Shown here piece by piece: positions 1 to 5,735 of a DNA stretch of 7,356 bases (position 1 is its first letter; each line of letters opens with the position of its first letter). Origin of the DNA: an uncultured beta proteobacterium (GTDB lineage Bacteria; Pseudomonadota; Gammaproteobacteria; Burkholderiales; SG8-39); the NCBI GenBank assembly GCA_903868285.1, contig CAIPUP010000143.1, positions 1-7,356 on the forward strand, written 5' to 3'. A program made the translations under genes and the position numbers. The notes beneath the pieces were generated by a model, which was not told where the DNA came from, made no database searches, and was given only the letters and a program-made list of their open reading frames with translations.

Positions 1-1
1 A

Positions 2-256
2 GAACTCGGCCTGCCGACACTCAAGCCGCAGGCGCCCTGGTACGGCTATTCGCTGGGCGAGTGGTCGGAGGACTTCGACAAGATGGCGCAGCGTGCGGTG
101 AAAGGCGATTACTTCAAGACCGGTGAAGAGATCGCCAAGCAACGCCGCAACGACGTGACCATCAACTCGGAAGTGCGCACCGTGGGTCTGCCGGGTAGCA
201 AGCTGGCCAAGGAGAGCAAGACGGCGGGGAAGAAGCTTGCGAAGAAGAAAAAGTAA
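2..256 (+). CDS. C-terminal end of probable UbiD-family decarboxylase (partial)
   Basis: Open frame entering from the left edge; 84 residues then TAA. The visible tail has PWYGYSLGEW, a helix-like stretch with QRAVKGDYFKTGEE, then RRNDVTINSEVRTV. From memory this pattern matches the C-terminus of UbiD-like (prenylated-FMN dependent) carboxylases/decarboxylases, which decarboxylate aromatic or unsaturated acids in the cytoplasm. The catalytic E-x-x-x-R-E region lies outside the window, so neither activity nor substrate can be read here. The protein ends in a very basic tail (KTAGKKLAKKKK), which looks lineage-specific and disordered. A strong terminator follows 55 bp after the stop, so this gene ends its transcription unit and is separate from the FRG gene downstream. 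Family assignment is moderate because only the tail is visible. Confidence 0.55.
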   Translation, partial: ELGLPTLKPQAPWYGYSLGEWSEDFDKMAQRAVKGDYFKTGEEIAKQRRNDVTINSEVRTVGLPGSKLAKESKTAGKKLAKKKK

Positions 257-310
257 TTTTTGTGCGTAAATGACATGCGGCTTTGGGCCGCTGCGAGCGG
301 CTCCAATTGA

Positions 311-349
311 AGCCCCGGCACCAGCGATGGTGTCGGGGTTTTGTTTTAT
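311..349 (+). terminator. Rho-independent terminator after the UbiD-like gene
   Basis: An 11-bp stem CCCCGGCACCA (313-323) pairs with TGGTGTCGGGG (328-338), with one G-T wobble and a GCGA tetraloop (324-327). It is followed directly by TTTTGTTTT. Two more pairs (A-T and G-T) extend the base of the stem. This is a textbook intrinsic terminator for the upstream gene. A smaller GCGGC/GCCGC hairpin at 277-291 precedes it. Confidence 0.9.
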
Positions 350-369
350 AAATCAAATTTTTCAGAGGG

Positions 370-410
370 TTGAGTCAAAAATTGACAATGGTTTGTAGGA
401 TTTGTACCCT
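370..410 (+). promoter_or_regulatory. Putative promoter and dyad upstream of the FRG gene
   Basis: A perfect -35 TTGACA (382-387) is followed 17 bp later by TACCCT (405-410), a poor -10 with 3 of 6 consensus bases. This predicts a start near 417 and a leader of about 84 nt. The -35 lies in a perfect 13-nt inverted repeat GTCAA-AAA-TTGAC (374-386), which overlaps a second small palindrome TTGAGTCAA (370-378). A repressor bound here would occlude the -35. The weak -10 would suit a regulated or low-level promoter. Inferred from sequence only. Confidence 0.4.
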
Positions 411-500
411 GCGGCGGCTGTTCTGTTTTGGTCTCAGGTCGGCTGGTCTGGTGCTGGTGATGATGTGTCTAGGATTTTTAAACTCTAAATTAAGAACGAT

Positions 501-1364
501 ATGTCACGTACAACGCGTTGGGTAAAGAAAAATATCGGTACTGGTCTTAGCGAAGTGAGGATTTCATCCTGGAAATACTTTGATGATTTCATTAATCAAG
601 AAATGGTGGACTGCAACTCTTACATTTGGCGCGGACAACGTTGTGATGATTGGGAACTTGAGTCAACGCTTGATCGATTAGTCAAAAAGCGGAAACCTCG
701 CTCTCCAAAGAGGTTCATTGAAGCGCACTTAAAGCGATTCCAATTGGCAACGAGAGGGCGGCGAGGAATTAATCCACAAGTCCTCGATAAGGAAAACGAT
801 TGGTGGGCTCTGGGACAACATCATGGCCTAGCGACGCCGTTACTTGATTGGACGGCCTCGCCGTTTATTGCCGCATTCTTTGCATACATAAAGACAGGCA
901 GTATTCAGACAGATCATCGGGTTATTTATGCCCTGCATCGATCAATTGTCGAGGATCATGCTGGACGTGTCGCTAAAGAACAAACGAAAAAGAATGCGGA
1001 AAGATTTAAAGAGCTACGTGCCTCAGGCGCAAATTTGAACGGATTGCCGTCGCTTTTGCAGAGAGAGGTGGAGCCAGCTATCCAATTCGTTCAGCCGTTG
1101 TCTGATGAAAATCAGAGGTTAGTAAATCAAAGCGGTTTGTTCACACGATTTACCTTCAACAAGTCGCTGAGGGATTGGATCCAGGATCATCTGAATCCAA
1201 ATATTGGCGCGCATGTGCTCATCAAAATTCGCATACCCAACAAAGATAGGACCAGTTGTTTGCAAAACCTGAACCGAATGAACATCAATTACTTGTCACT
1301 GTTTCCAGACTTGTATGGCGCATCCATGCATAGCAATCTGAGTTCTGAAATTTCCAAGTACTAG
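501..1364 (+). CDS. FRG-domain protein (putative defence-associated)
   Basis: 287 residues. FRG domain hallmarks appear in order: IWRGQ at 42-46, GQHHGLATPLLDWTASPF at about 105-122 with the family's LLDWT core, QSGLF at 210-214, and LFPDLYGA at 267-274. The family is named after the F/W-R-G motif. Its biochemical activity is not settled in my knowledge, though members often sit in phage-defence or mobile regions, so a defence role is inference. The protein is soluble with no signal peptide or membrane segment, and has a basic N-terminus and a Lys/Arg-rich stretch at 59-71. The ATG at 501 is the first start after an in-frame TAA at 486-488; only a weak AAGA-like ribosome site precedes it. Base composition is clearly more AT-rich than its neighbours (sampled lines about 38-47% GC against about 60% in recQ), which points to recent acquisition. 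It ends 22 bp from the stop of the convergent fic gene. Confidence 0.85.
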   Translation: MSRTTRWVKKNIGTGLSEVRISSWKYFDDFINQEMVDCNSYIWRGQRCDDWELESTLDRLVKKRKPRSPKRFIEAHLKRFQLATRGRRGINPQVLDKENDWWALGQHHGLATPLLDWTASPFIAAFFAYIKTGSIQTDHRVIYALHRSIVEDHAGRVAKEQTKKNAERFKELRASGANLNGLPSLLQREVEPAIQFVQPLSDENQRLVNQSGLFTRFTFNKSLRDWIQDHLNPNIGAHVLIKIRIPNKDRTSCLQNLNRMNINYLSLFPDLYGASMHSNLSSEISKY

Positions 1365-1386
1365 CTGTTGGTTTTTCAAATTTTCC

Positions 1387-2508
1387 TCACTCCACCAGCC
1401 CCAATTCATAACTAGTACTTCGCCCGCTAGCCCCCGATCTTTTCAGCACGCCGCGCTCCACCAACTCGCTGATGTCACGCAACGCGGTGTCCTGCGAGCA
1501 TTTGGCAATCGTCGCCCATTTGCTGCTGGTGAGTTTGCCCTCTAAGTCATCCAGCAATTTGTTCAGCAGCTTGATCTGCCGCGCATTCAGCGGTGTGCCT
1601 GCCCAGTGTTGCCAGAAGCGGGCCTTTGCCAACACGGACGCCAGCGTTTTCTCGGTGCCCTGCACCGCGCTCAGCAGACAGCGCAGGAACCACGTCAGCC
1701 AGCCGGTGACGTCCAGGTCGCCTTTTTGCGCGGATTCGAGGCTGTCGTAATAGGTTTTGCGTTCACGCTGTATCTGTGCCGAGAGGCTGTAGTAGCGCTG
1801 TATCGATTGCTCGGCACGCGATAGCGCCATGTCACCGACAGCTCGCGCGATGCGGCCATTGCCATCGTCAAACGGATGGATGGTGACAAACCACAGGTGC
1901 GCCAGCCCGGCTTTCACCAGGGGGTCATCCTGTTGATCGAGGTTGAACCACAGCAGGAAATCCGCCATCTCGGCATCCAGTTGCAGCGCGGGTGGTGCTT
2001 CGTAATGCACCGTTTGCCGATGTAAAGGGCCTGAGACCACTTGCATCGGGCCTTGTGCATCGTCGCGCCATTGACCAACCCGTATTGTTGACAGGCCGCT
2101 GTATCCGGTGGGAAACAGCGCGGCATGCCACGCAAACAGCCGCTCGGCCGTCAGTGGTGCGTCGTGCTTTTGCGTGGCATCGAGCACCATGTCCACCACC
2201 CCGTCCACATGGCGGTCGGCGGGCGTCAGCGCGCCAATGTCGACGCCCAGCCGGCGAGCGATGGACGATCGTACCGAGTCGGGATCGAGCATCTCGCCCT
2301 CGATTTCACTAGTTTTGAGTACATCGTCGGTGAGCACGCGCAGTGTGGCCTGATCGCGGAAGTTCAGGCCTAGATCGATCATGCGACCCAGCAGTTGCCC
2401 CTGCGCACGGTGAACCTGCGCCAGTAGTGGTGCTAGCTGCGCTTGGTCGTAGCGCCAGTGTGGCCAATTGTCTTGCTGCCAGATATAGCGTTTATCACCG
2501 CGTTTCAT
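1387..2508 (-). CDS. Class II Fic-family protein AMP-transferase with C-terminal winged helix
   Basis: 373 residues. The N-terminal DUF4172-like segment (about 8-80: YIWQQDNWPHWRYD...) contains the autoinhibitory motif T66-SEI-E70-G71, fitting the (S/T)xxxE(G/N) inhibitory helix that makes this a class II Fic protein. The Fic core carries the complete active site HPFDDGNGRIAR (H211-R222), with catalytic His211 and the phosphate-binding DGNGR loop, plus a plausible flap strand near GPMQVVSG (153-160). Residues about 305-370 form a winged-helix-like domain (NARQIKLLNKLL...TALRDISELVERGVLKRS). Family knowledge: Fic enzymes transfer AMP from ATP to hydroxyl side chains of target proteins, held off by the inhibitory Glu. 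The target here is unknown. All key residues are present, so it should be active once inhibition is relieved. The ATG at 2508 coincides with the predicted transcription start, so the mRNA is probably leaderless. The gene is divergent from recQ and convergent with the FRG gene. Confidence 0.95.
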   Translation of the reverse strand: MKRGDKRYIWQQDNWPHWRYDQAQLAPLLAQVHRAQGQLLGRMIDLGLNFRDQATLRVLTDDVLKTSEIEGEMLDPDSVRSSIARRLGVDIGALTPADRHVDGVVDMVLDATQKHDAPLTAERLFAWHAALFPTGYSGLSTIRVGQWRDDAQGPMQVVSGPLHRQTVHYEAPPALQLDAEMADFLLWFNLDQQDDPLVKAGLAHLWFVTIHPFDDGNGRIARAVGDMALSRAEQSIQRYYSLSAQIQRERKTYYDSLESAQKGDLDVTGWLTWFLRCLLSAVQGTEKTLASVLAKARFWQHWAGTPLNARQIKLLNKLLDDLEGKLTSSKWATIAKCSQDTALRDISELVERGVLKRSGASGRSTSYELGLVE

Positions 2509-2512
2509 GCGG
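2491..2512 (-). promoter_or_regulatory. Candidate operator, start-codon copy (fic)
   Basis: The minus strand reads CCGCAT-N5-GCGGTGATAAA and contains the fic ATG (2508-2506) and codons 2-6. The dyad CCGC-N7-GCGG has the same arm spacing as the copy at 2545-2566. The two copies are in the same orientation and offset by 54 bp, about five helical turns. Bound protein here would block transcription initiation and ribosome loading together. Confidence 0.5.
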
Positions 2513-2514
2513 AG

Positions 2515-2543
2515 ATTATAGGCTGTATTCGCCGCAGGGTCAA
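2515..2543 (-). promoter_or_regulatory. Near-consensus sigma70 promoter of fic (predicted leaderless)
   Basis: On the minus strand, TTGACC (2543-2538) is followed by a spacer of exactly 17 bp and a perfect TATAAT (2520-2515). The next six bases, CTCCGC, lead into the ATG at 2508, so the expected +1 is the A of the start codon. No Shine-Dalgarno sequence could exist on such an mRNA. Eleven of 12 hexamer bases match consensus with ideal spacing, so the promoter should be strong unless repressed. Confidence 0.8.
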
Positions 2544-2544
2544 A

Positions 2545-2566
2545 TTAATCACCGCAAGAAATGCGG
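2545..2566 (-). promoter_or_regulatory. Candidate operator, upstream copy (fic promoter)
   Basis: The minus strand reads CCGCAT-N5-GCGGTGATTAA, containing the dyad ACCGCA-AGAAA-TGCGGT on the plus strand (2551-2567). It ends one base upstream of the fic -35. A near-copy lies at 2491-2512. The 22-bp elements agree at 16 positions, and all but one of the mismatches fall in the N5 centre. Alternatively it could act as a leader hairpin for recQ. Confidence 0.5.
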
Positions 2567-2621
2567 TTTAATGCCGGCGGGCTGCCGCACCGCAACATCC
2601 AAACCGGTAAGCTCCGGCCGC

Positions 2622-4508
2622 ATGAATCACCCCGCTGACATCCCCAACGCCCTCGACTTGCTGCGCACGGTGTTCGGGCATCCGGCGTTTCGCGGGGCGC
2701 AGGCCGAAATCGTCGGGCATGTCGCAGACGGTGGCGATGCCTTGGTGCTGATGCCCACTGGCGGCGGCAAGTCGCTGTGCTATCAGTTGCCAGCACTGTT
2801 GCGCAGCGGCACGGCGCTGGTGGTGTCACCGCTGATCGCGCTGATGCAGGATCAGGTGGCTGCGCTGCGCCAGCTTGGTGTGCGTGCCGCCTTGCTCAAT
2901 TCCACGCTGTCCGCCGAGCAGGCGCGCGAGGTCGAACGCGCCTTGCGTCAGGGCGAACTCGATTTGCTTTATGTCGCGCCCGAACGATTGATGATGCCGC
3001 GCATGCTCGATCTGCTCGAAGGCCTGATTGCGCCACCGATCGATCTGCGTGGCGAGCCGGTGGTCGAGGGCGCTGCGCGCATTGCCTTGTTTGCGGTGGA
3101 TGAGGCGCATTGCGTGTCGCAGTGGGGACATGATTTCCGTCCCGAGTATCTGCAGCTGTCGGTGCTGCATGAACGCTTTCCGGATGTGCCGCGTATCGCG
3201 CTCACCGCCACCGCCGATCCGCAGACGCGCGAAGAAATCATGCAGCGTCTGGCGTTGCAAAATGCGCGGGTGTTCGTCTCCAGTTTTGACCGGCCGAACA
3301 TTCGTTACACGATTGTCGACAAGCAGGATGCGCGCAAGCAGTTGCTGCGCTTTATCAAGGACGAACACCCGGACGACGCCGGCATCGTGTATTGCCTGTC
3401 GCGGCGCAAGGTGGATGAAACCGCGGCCTGGCTGGTGAGCGAAGGCATTCATGCGTTGCCGTACCACGCCGGCATGGATGCGCAGGAGCGGGCTTCGCAT
3501 CAGGCGCGCTTTCAGCGCGAAGAGGGCGTGGTCATCGTCGCCACCATTGCTTTTGGCATGGGCATCGACAAGCCCGATGTGCGCTTCGTGGCGCATCTGG
3601 ATTTGCCCAAGAGCATCGAGGCCTATTACCAGGAGACCGGTCGCGCCGGGCGTGATGGCGAAGCCGCCGATGCCTGGATGGCCTATGGCCTGGCCGATGT
3701 GGTGCAGCAGCGTCGCATGATCGATGAGTCCGAAGGCGATGAAGCCTATCGTCGCGCTTCGGCCACCCGGCTGGATGCGCTGCTGGGCCTGTGCGAAACC
3801 GCCGCCTGCCGGCGTGTGCGCTTGCTGGATTACTTTGGCGAGGCCAGCGCGCCCTGTGGCAACTGCGATACCTGCCTCGAACCGCCGCAAACCTTCGATG
3901 CCACGCAGCTGGCACAAAAGGCGCTGTCTTGCATCTATCGCACCGGCCAGCGTTTTGGTGTCACGCATTTGATGGATGTGTTGCGCGGCCGTGCCACCGA
4001 GCGTGTGAAGCAATGGCAGCACGAACAGCTGAGTGTGTTTGGCATCGGCAACGACCTGGATGAAGGCGGCTGGCGCAATGTTTTTCGGCAGCTGGTGGCG
4101 ATGGGCTATGTCTGGCCCGACCATGAAGCCTTTGGCGCATTGCGACTGGCCGATACCAGTCGCGCTGTGCTCAAGGGCGAGGCCACAGTGTTGATGCGCA
4201 GTGCGCTGGCGCAACAACCGGGCAAGCGCGATCGTCGCAACAAAGCCGCTCAAGGCTTCGAGCCCACAGGCGGCGGCATCATCAGCAATGCCGCCGAGGC
4301 GGTGCTGCTGGCGCGGTTGAAGGTGTGGCGGGCCGAGCAGGCGCGCACCCAGGGCGTGCCGGCATTCGTGATTTTTCATGACAGCACCCTGGCCACGCTG
4401 GCAGTGCAAAAGCCCGACAGCTTGCAGGCACTGGCAGGCATCAGCGGCATCGGCGAGAAAAAACGCGAACGCTACGGCGAGGCCTTGTTGGCAATACTGC
4501 AGGCCTGA
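2622..4508 (+). CDS. recQ: ATP-dependent DNA helicase RecQ
   Basis: 628 residues, near the usual ~610 of RecQ. In order: motif 0 FRGAQ (23-27), Walker A MPTGGGKS (44-51), DEAH box (160-163), aromatic-rich loop CVSQWGHDFRPEY (164-176), TATA motif III (195-198), motif VI QETGRAGRDG (337-346), zinc-binding cysteines C396, C412, C415 and C418, the RQC winged helix (about 425-525), and an HRDC domain (about 565-628). All catalytic and zinc residues are intact. RecQ is a 3'-5' helicase that unwinds forks, gaps and recombination intermediates in RecF-type repair. Before the DEAH box it has about a dozen more residues than E. coli RecQ (IAPPIDLRGEPVVEG). The frame stays open upstream to 2343, but the ATG at 2622 (MNHPADIPN) matches where RecQ proteins begin; the upstream part lies antisense to fic. 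No good Shine-Dalgarno or clear promoter was found; TTTAAT at 2567-2572 is a weak -10 candidate. Confidence 0.97.
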   Translation: MNHPADIPNALDLLRTVFGHPAFRGAQAEIVGHVADGGDALVLMPTGGGKSLCYQLPALLRSGTALVVSPLIALMQDQVAALRQLGVRAALLNSTLSAEQAREVERALRQGELDLLYVAPERLMMPRMLDLLEGLIAPPIDLRGEPVVEGAARIALFAVDEAHCVSQWGHDFRPEYLQLSVLHERFPDVPRIALTATADPQTREEIMQRLALQNARVFVSSFDRPNIRYTIVDKQDARKQLLRFIKDEHPDDAGIVYCLSRRKVDETAAWLVSEGIHALPYHAGMDAQERASHQARFQREEGVVIVATIAFGMGIDKPDVRFVAHLDLPKSIEAYYQETGRAGRDGEAADAWMAYGLADVVQQRRMIDESEGDEAYRRASATRLDALLGLCETAACRRVRLLDYFGEASAPCGNCDTCLEPPQTFDATQLAQKALSCIYRTGQRFGVTHLMDVLRGRATERVKQWQHEQLSVFGIGNDLDEGGWRNVFRQLVAMGYVWPDHEAFGALRLADTSRAVLKGEATVLMRSALAQQPGKRDRRNKAAQGFEPTGGGIISNAAEAVLLARLKVWRAEQARTQGVPAFVIFHDSTLATLAVQKPDSLQALAGISGIGEKKRERYGEALLAILQA

Positions 4509-4520
4509 GCTGGGCTCAGG
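4504..4520. repeat. Perfect palindrome holding both convergent stop codons
   Basis: CCTGAGC-TGG-GCTCAGG is a 7-bp perfect stem with a 3-nt loop. The recQ stop TGA (4506-4508) lies in the left arm. The HEPN gene stop (TGA on the minus strand, 4518-4516) lies symmetrically in the right arm. No T-run follows on either strand, so it is not a classical intrinsic terminator. It may still protect the 3' ends or act as a weak bidirectional stop for the two convergent transcripts. Confidence 0.6.
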
Positions 4521-4962
4521 GTCTAACTACCGGTCCCAGCGTGAGTACCGCGCTCTGCAGTTCGTGTGTCACGGCAATCAGTTCGGCGATGAGCGATTCC
4601 GGCGCTTCTTCGGCACCTTCGTACAGGGCGACATTGCGTTTGCCATGGCAGTCGGTCAAAAAGCGTGCTTTGGCTTTGGGCAGGCTCGTTGTGCTGTCCA
4701 GCACAGCAAAGACGGTTTGCCGGACGTTGTCTGGCCGAAAGCCGTGCCAGCGCAGGGCGGCGAAGGCCAGGGCGAACGCGGCATCGTAGGCAAGAATGAA
4801 GCGGCTGTCGGCCGACAGGCTTTGGTTGGAGGCGTCACGCAGTTTGTTCTGCGCCTGTTGCAGATAGCGCTCGAACTCGCCCTGGTCGGGTGGTTCAGAT
4901 TTGATCTGCCGGATCTTTTCCAGGTTCAGCAGGCGTTCCGTTGTTGCGTTGGGGGATGTCAT
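4516..4962 (-). CDS. HEPN-domain protein, putative toxin partner of the nucleotidyltransferase
   Basis: 148 residues, all-alpha. The central helix AYDAAFALAFAALRWHGFRPDN (58-79) and the later CHGKRNVALYEG (105-116) are typical of small HEPN proteins. HEPN RNases of the HepT type use R-x(4-6)-H, often RNxxxHxY. Here R109 and N110 are present and followed by Y114, but there is no His after the Arg; the nearest is H106 before it. The protein may therefore be a variant or weakened RNase, a known trait of some HEPN subfamilies. The start at 4962 is well supported: GAGGA (4974-4970) lies 7 nt upstream. The gene begins 68 bp inside the nucleotidyltransferase gene in another frame, so translation is probably coupled. 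It ends 7 bp from the recQ stop. By analogy with MntA/HepT it would be the toxin, neutralised by its partner. Confidence 0.8.
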   Translation of the reverse strand: MTSPNATTERLLNLEKIRQIKSEPPDQGEFERYLQQAQNKLRDASNQSLSADSRFILAYDAAFALAFAALRWHGFRPDNVRQTVFAVLDSTTSLPKAKARFLTDCHGKRNVALYEGAEEAPESLIAELIAVTHELQSAVLTLGPVVRP

Positions 4963-5626
4963 GCAGCGTTCCTCGCAGTTCGATCGGGGTTTGCTCCAGT
5001 ACGCGTTTCAGGAAATGGTTGTCGCGAAGGCGGCGGGTCTGAAACTCGGCGGCGGTGTACAGGGTGGGGTTGATCTTGCGACCCAACTGTTGTTCCACCG
5101 GCGCGAGGCGTTCGAACAGCACACTGTAGGACAGCCCGTCGGCCACGACCATCAGATCGATATCGCTGCCGGCGGTATCGCTACCCTTGGCCACCGAACC
5201 GTAGATGAAGGCCCAGTAAACCGAGCCCGGAACTGATGACAGTGCCTGCTTTAGAACCAAGGCCAGACCGAACGTCTTGCGTACGATGGCGCAGATCTCG
5301 TCAAAAATCGGAGAGTTCGGATTGGCCTGGAAATACTTTTGCCGGCCCGACAGGTTGACGTTGACCAGCCCGGCCTGAGTCAGGCGTTCCAGCTCGCGTT
5401 GCAGCGCGCCACGCCCGGAGGCCACCCGTCTGACGATTTCGTTCGAATAGAAGCTGCGCTCTGGCTCACCGAACAGCAACCCGATCACGCGTTGCTGCAC
5501 CCCCGAGAACAGGGCGTCGGCGATCGAGGTGTTTGCCGCCGCAGGGCGCGTTGCAGCAGGCCTTTGCGTGACATACGCGACATTGGCGGAGTCGTTTGCC
5601 GTGTCCGAGACAGAGATGTTCCCCAT
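4895..5626 (-). CDS. MNT-type nucleotidyltransferase with N-terminal winged helix, putative antitoxin
   Basis: 243 residues from the ATG at 5626. An Ala/Thr-rich, probably disordered N-terminus (1-35) is followed by a winged helix (about 36-100: QQRVIGLLFGEPERSFYSNEIVRR...LVNVNLSGRQKYFQ). A minimal nucleotidyltransferase domain has the signature GSVAKG (143-148) and SDIDL (154-158), where Ser144, Asp155 and Asp157 bind nucleotide and metal. In MntA/HepT systems the MNT protein AMPylates the HEPN toxin; the same is inferred here from the overlapping HEPN gene. The winged helix suggests it also represses its own operon. A TTG at 5662 would give a longer frame, but that codon lies in the -35 box, so the ATG at 5626 is preferred. 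The ATG follows the -10 by 7 nt with no ribosome-binding site, implying a leaderless or near-leaderless mRNA. Confidence 0.88.
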   Translation of the reverse strand: MGNISVSDTANDSANVAYVTQRPAATRPAAANTSIADALFSGVQQRVIGLLFGEPERSFYSNEIVRRVASGRGALQRELERLTQAGLVNVNLSGRQKYFQANPNSPIFDEICAIVRKTFGLALVLKQALSSVPGSVYWAFIYGSVAKGSDTAGSDIDLMVVADGLSYSVLFERLAPVEQQLGRKINPTLYTAAEFQTRRLRDNHFLKRVLEQTPIELRGTLHDIPQRNNGTPAEPGKDPADQI

Positions 5627-5634
5627 TTCGGGGA
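5620..5634 (-). promoter_or_regulatory. Start-codon dyad, candidate operator of MNT-HEPN
   Basis: TCCCC-GAAAT-GGGGA on the minus strand is a perfect 5-bp inverted repeat with a 5-nt centre. It overlaps the last base of the -10, the predicted +1 and the ATG. The encoded winged helix is an obvious candidate ligand for autorepression, but this is inference. Confidence 0.4.
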
Positions 5635-5662
5635 TTATCAGCCCTGCGTTGGGGAAAGTCAA
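5634..5662 (-). promoter_or_regulatory. Near-consensus sigma70 promoter of the MNT-HEPN operon
   Basis: The minus strand reads TTGACT (5662-5657), a spacer of exactly 17 bp, then GATAAT (5639-5634); 10 of 12 hexamer bases match consensus. The expected +1 is 5627, one base before the ATG at 5626. This explains the absence of a Shine-Dalgarno sequence and argues against the upstream TTG start. Confidence 0.75.
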
Positions 5663-5671
5663 TGAACGTCA

Positions 5672-5685
5672 TGTGACATGTCACA
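5672..5685. promoter_or_regulatory. Perfect 14-bp palindrome upstream of the MNT promoter
   Basis: TGTGACATGTCACA is fully self-complementary and lies 9 bp upstream of the -35 of the MNT-HEPN promoter, centred near -51.5 from the predicted start. The half-sites TGTGA/TCACA resemble those of CRP, but they are 4 bp apart rather than 6, so a classical CRP site is unlikely. It shares the core ACATGT with the palindrome at 5719-5730. Confidence 0.5.
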
Positions 5686-5718
5686 GGGCAAAGAACTTCG
5701 GCAATAGCGGCACAAGAC

Positions 5719-5730
5719 CTAACATGTTAG
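5719..5730. promoter_or_regulatory. Perfect 12-bp palindrome, second ACATGT-core site
   Basis: CTAACATGTTAG is fully self-complementary. Its centre is 46 bp from the centre of the 5672-5685 palindrome, and the two share ACATGT. The remaining arms differ (CTA/TAG against TGTG/CACA), so they could be related operators or coincidental. Confidence 0.35.
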
Positions 5731-5735
5731 TGCCT

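Noticed and set aside
2551..2567. Intrinsic terminator at ACCGCA/TGCGGT
   Set aside because: Only a short TTTA follows on the plus strand and no upstream plus-strand gene ends here; its near-copy over the fic start fits an operator better.
2343..2621. Upstream extension of the recQ frame (93 extra codons)
   Set aside because: It is antisense to the fic start and promoter, has no family resemblance, and RecQ proteins begin at about the ATG at 2622.
2826..4409. 527-codon open frame on the minus strand
   Set aside because: It lies entirely antisense to recQ, whose domains are complete and in order; the minus translation resembles no family I recognise and is rich in His/Gln/Ala as expected from GC-rich antisense.
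4378..5073. 231-codon plus-strand frame across the recQ end and the HEPN gene
   Set aside because: It overlaps recQ in another frame and runs antisense to both the HEPN and MNT genes, all of which have clear family motifs.
5627..5662. TTG start at 5662 for the nucleotidyltransferase
   Set aside because: This codon forms part of a good -35 box whose promoter would start transcription near 5627, so it would not be in the mRNA.
5672..5685. CRP binding site
   Set aside because: Half-sites TGTGA and TCACA are present, but separated by 4 bp instead of the 6 bp CRP requires; kept only as an unassigned palindrome.
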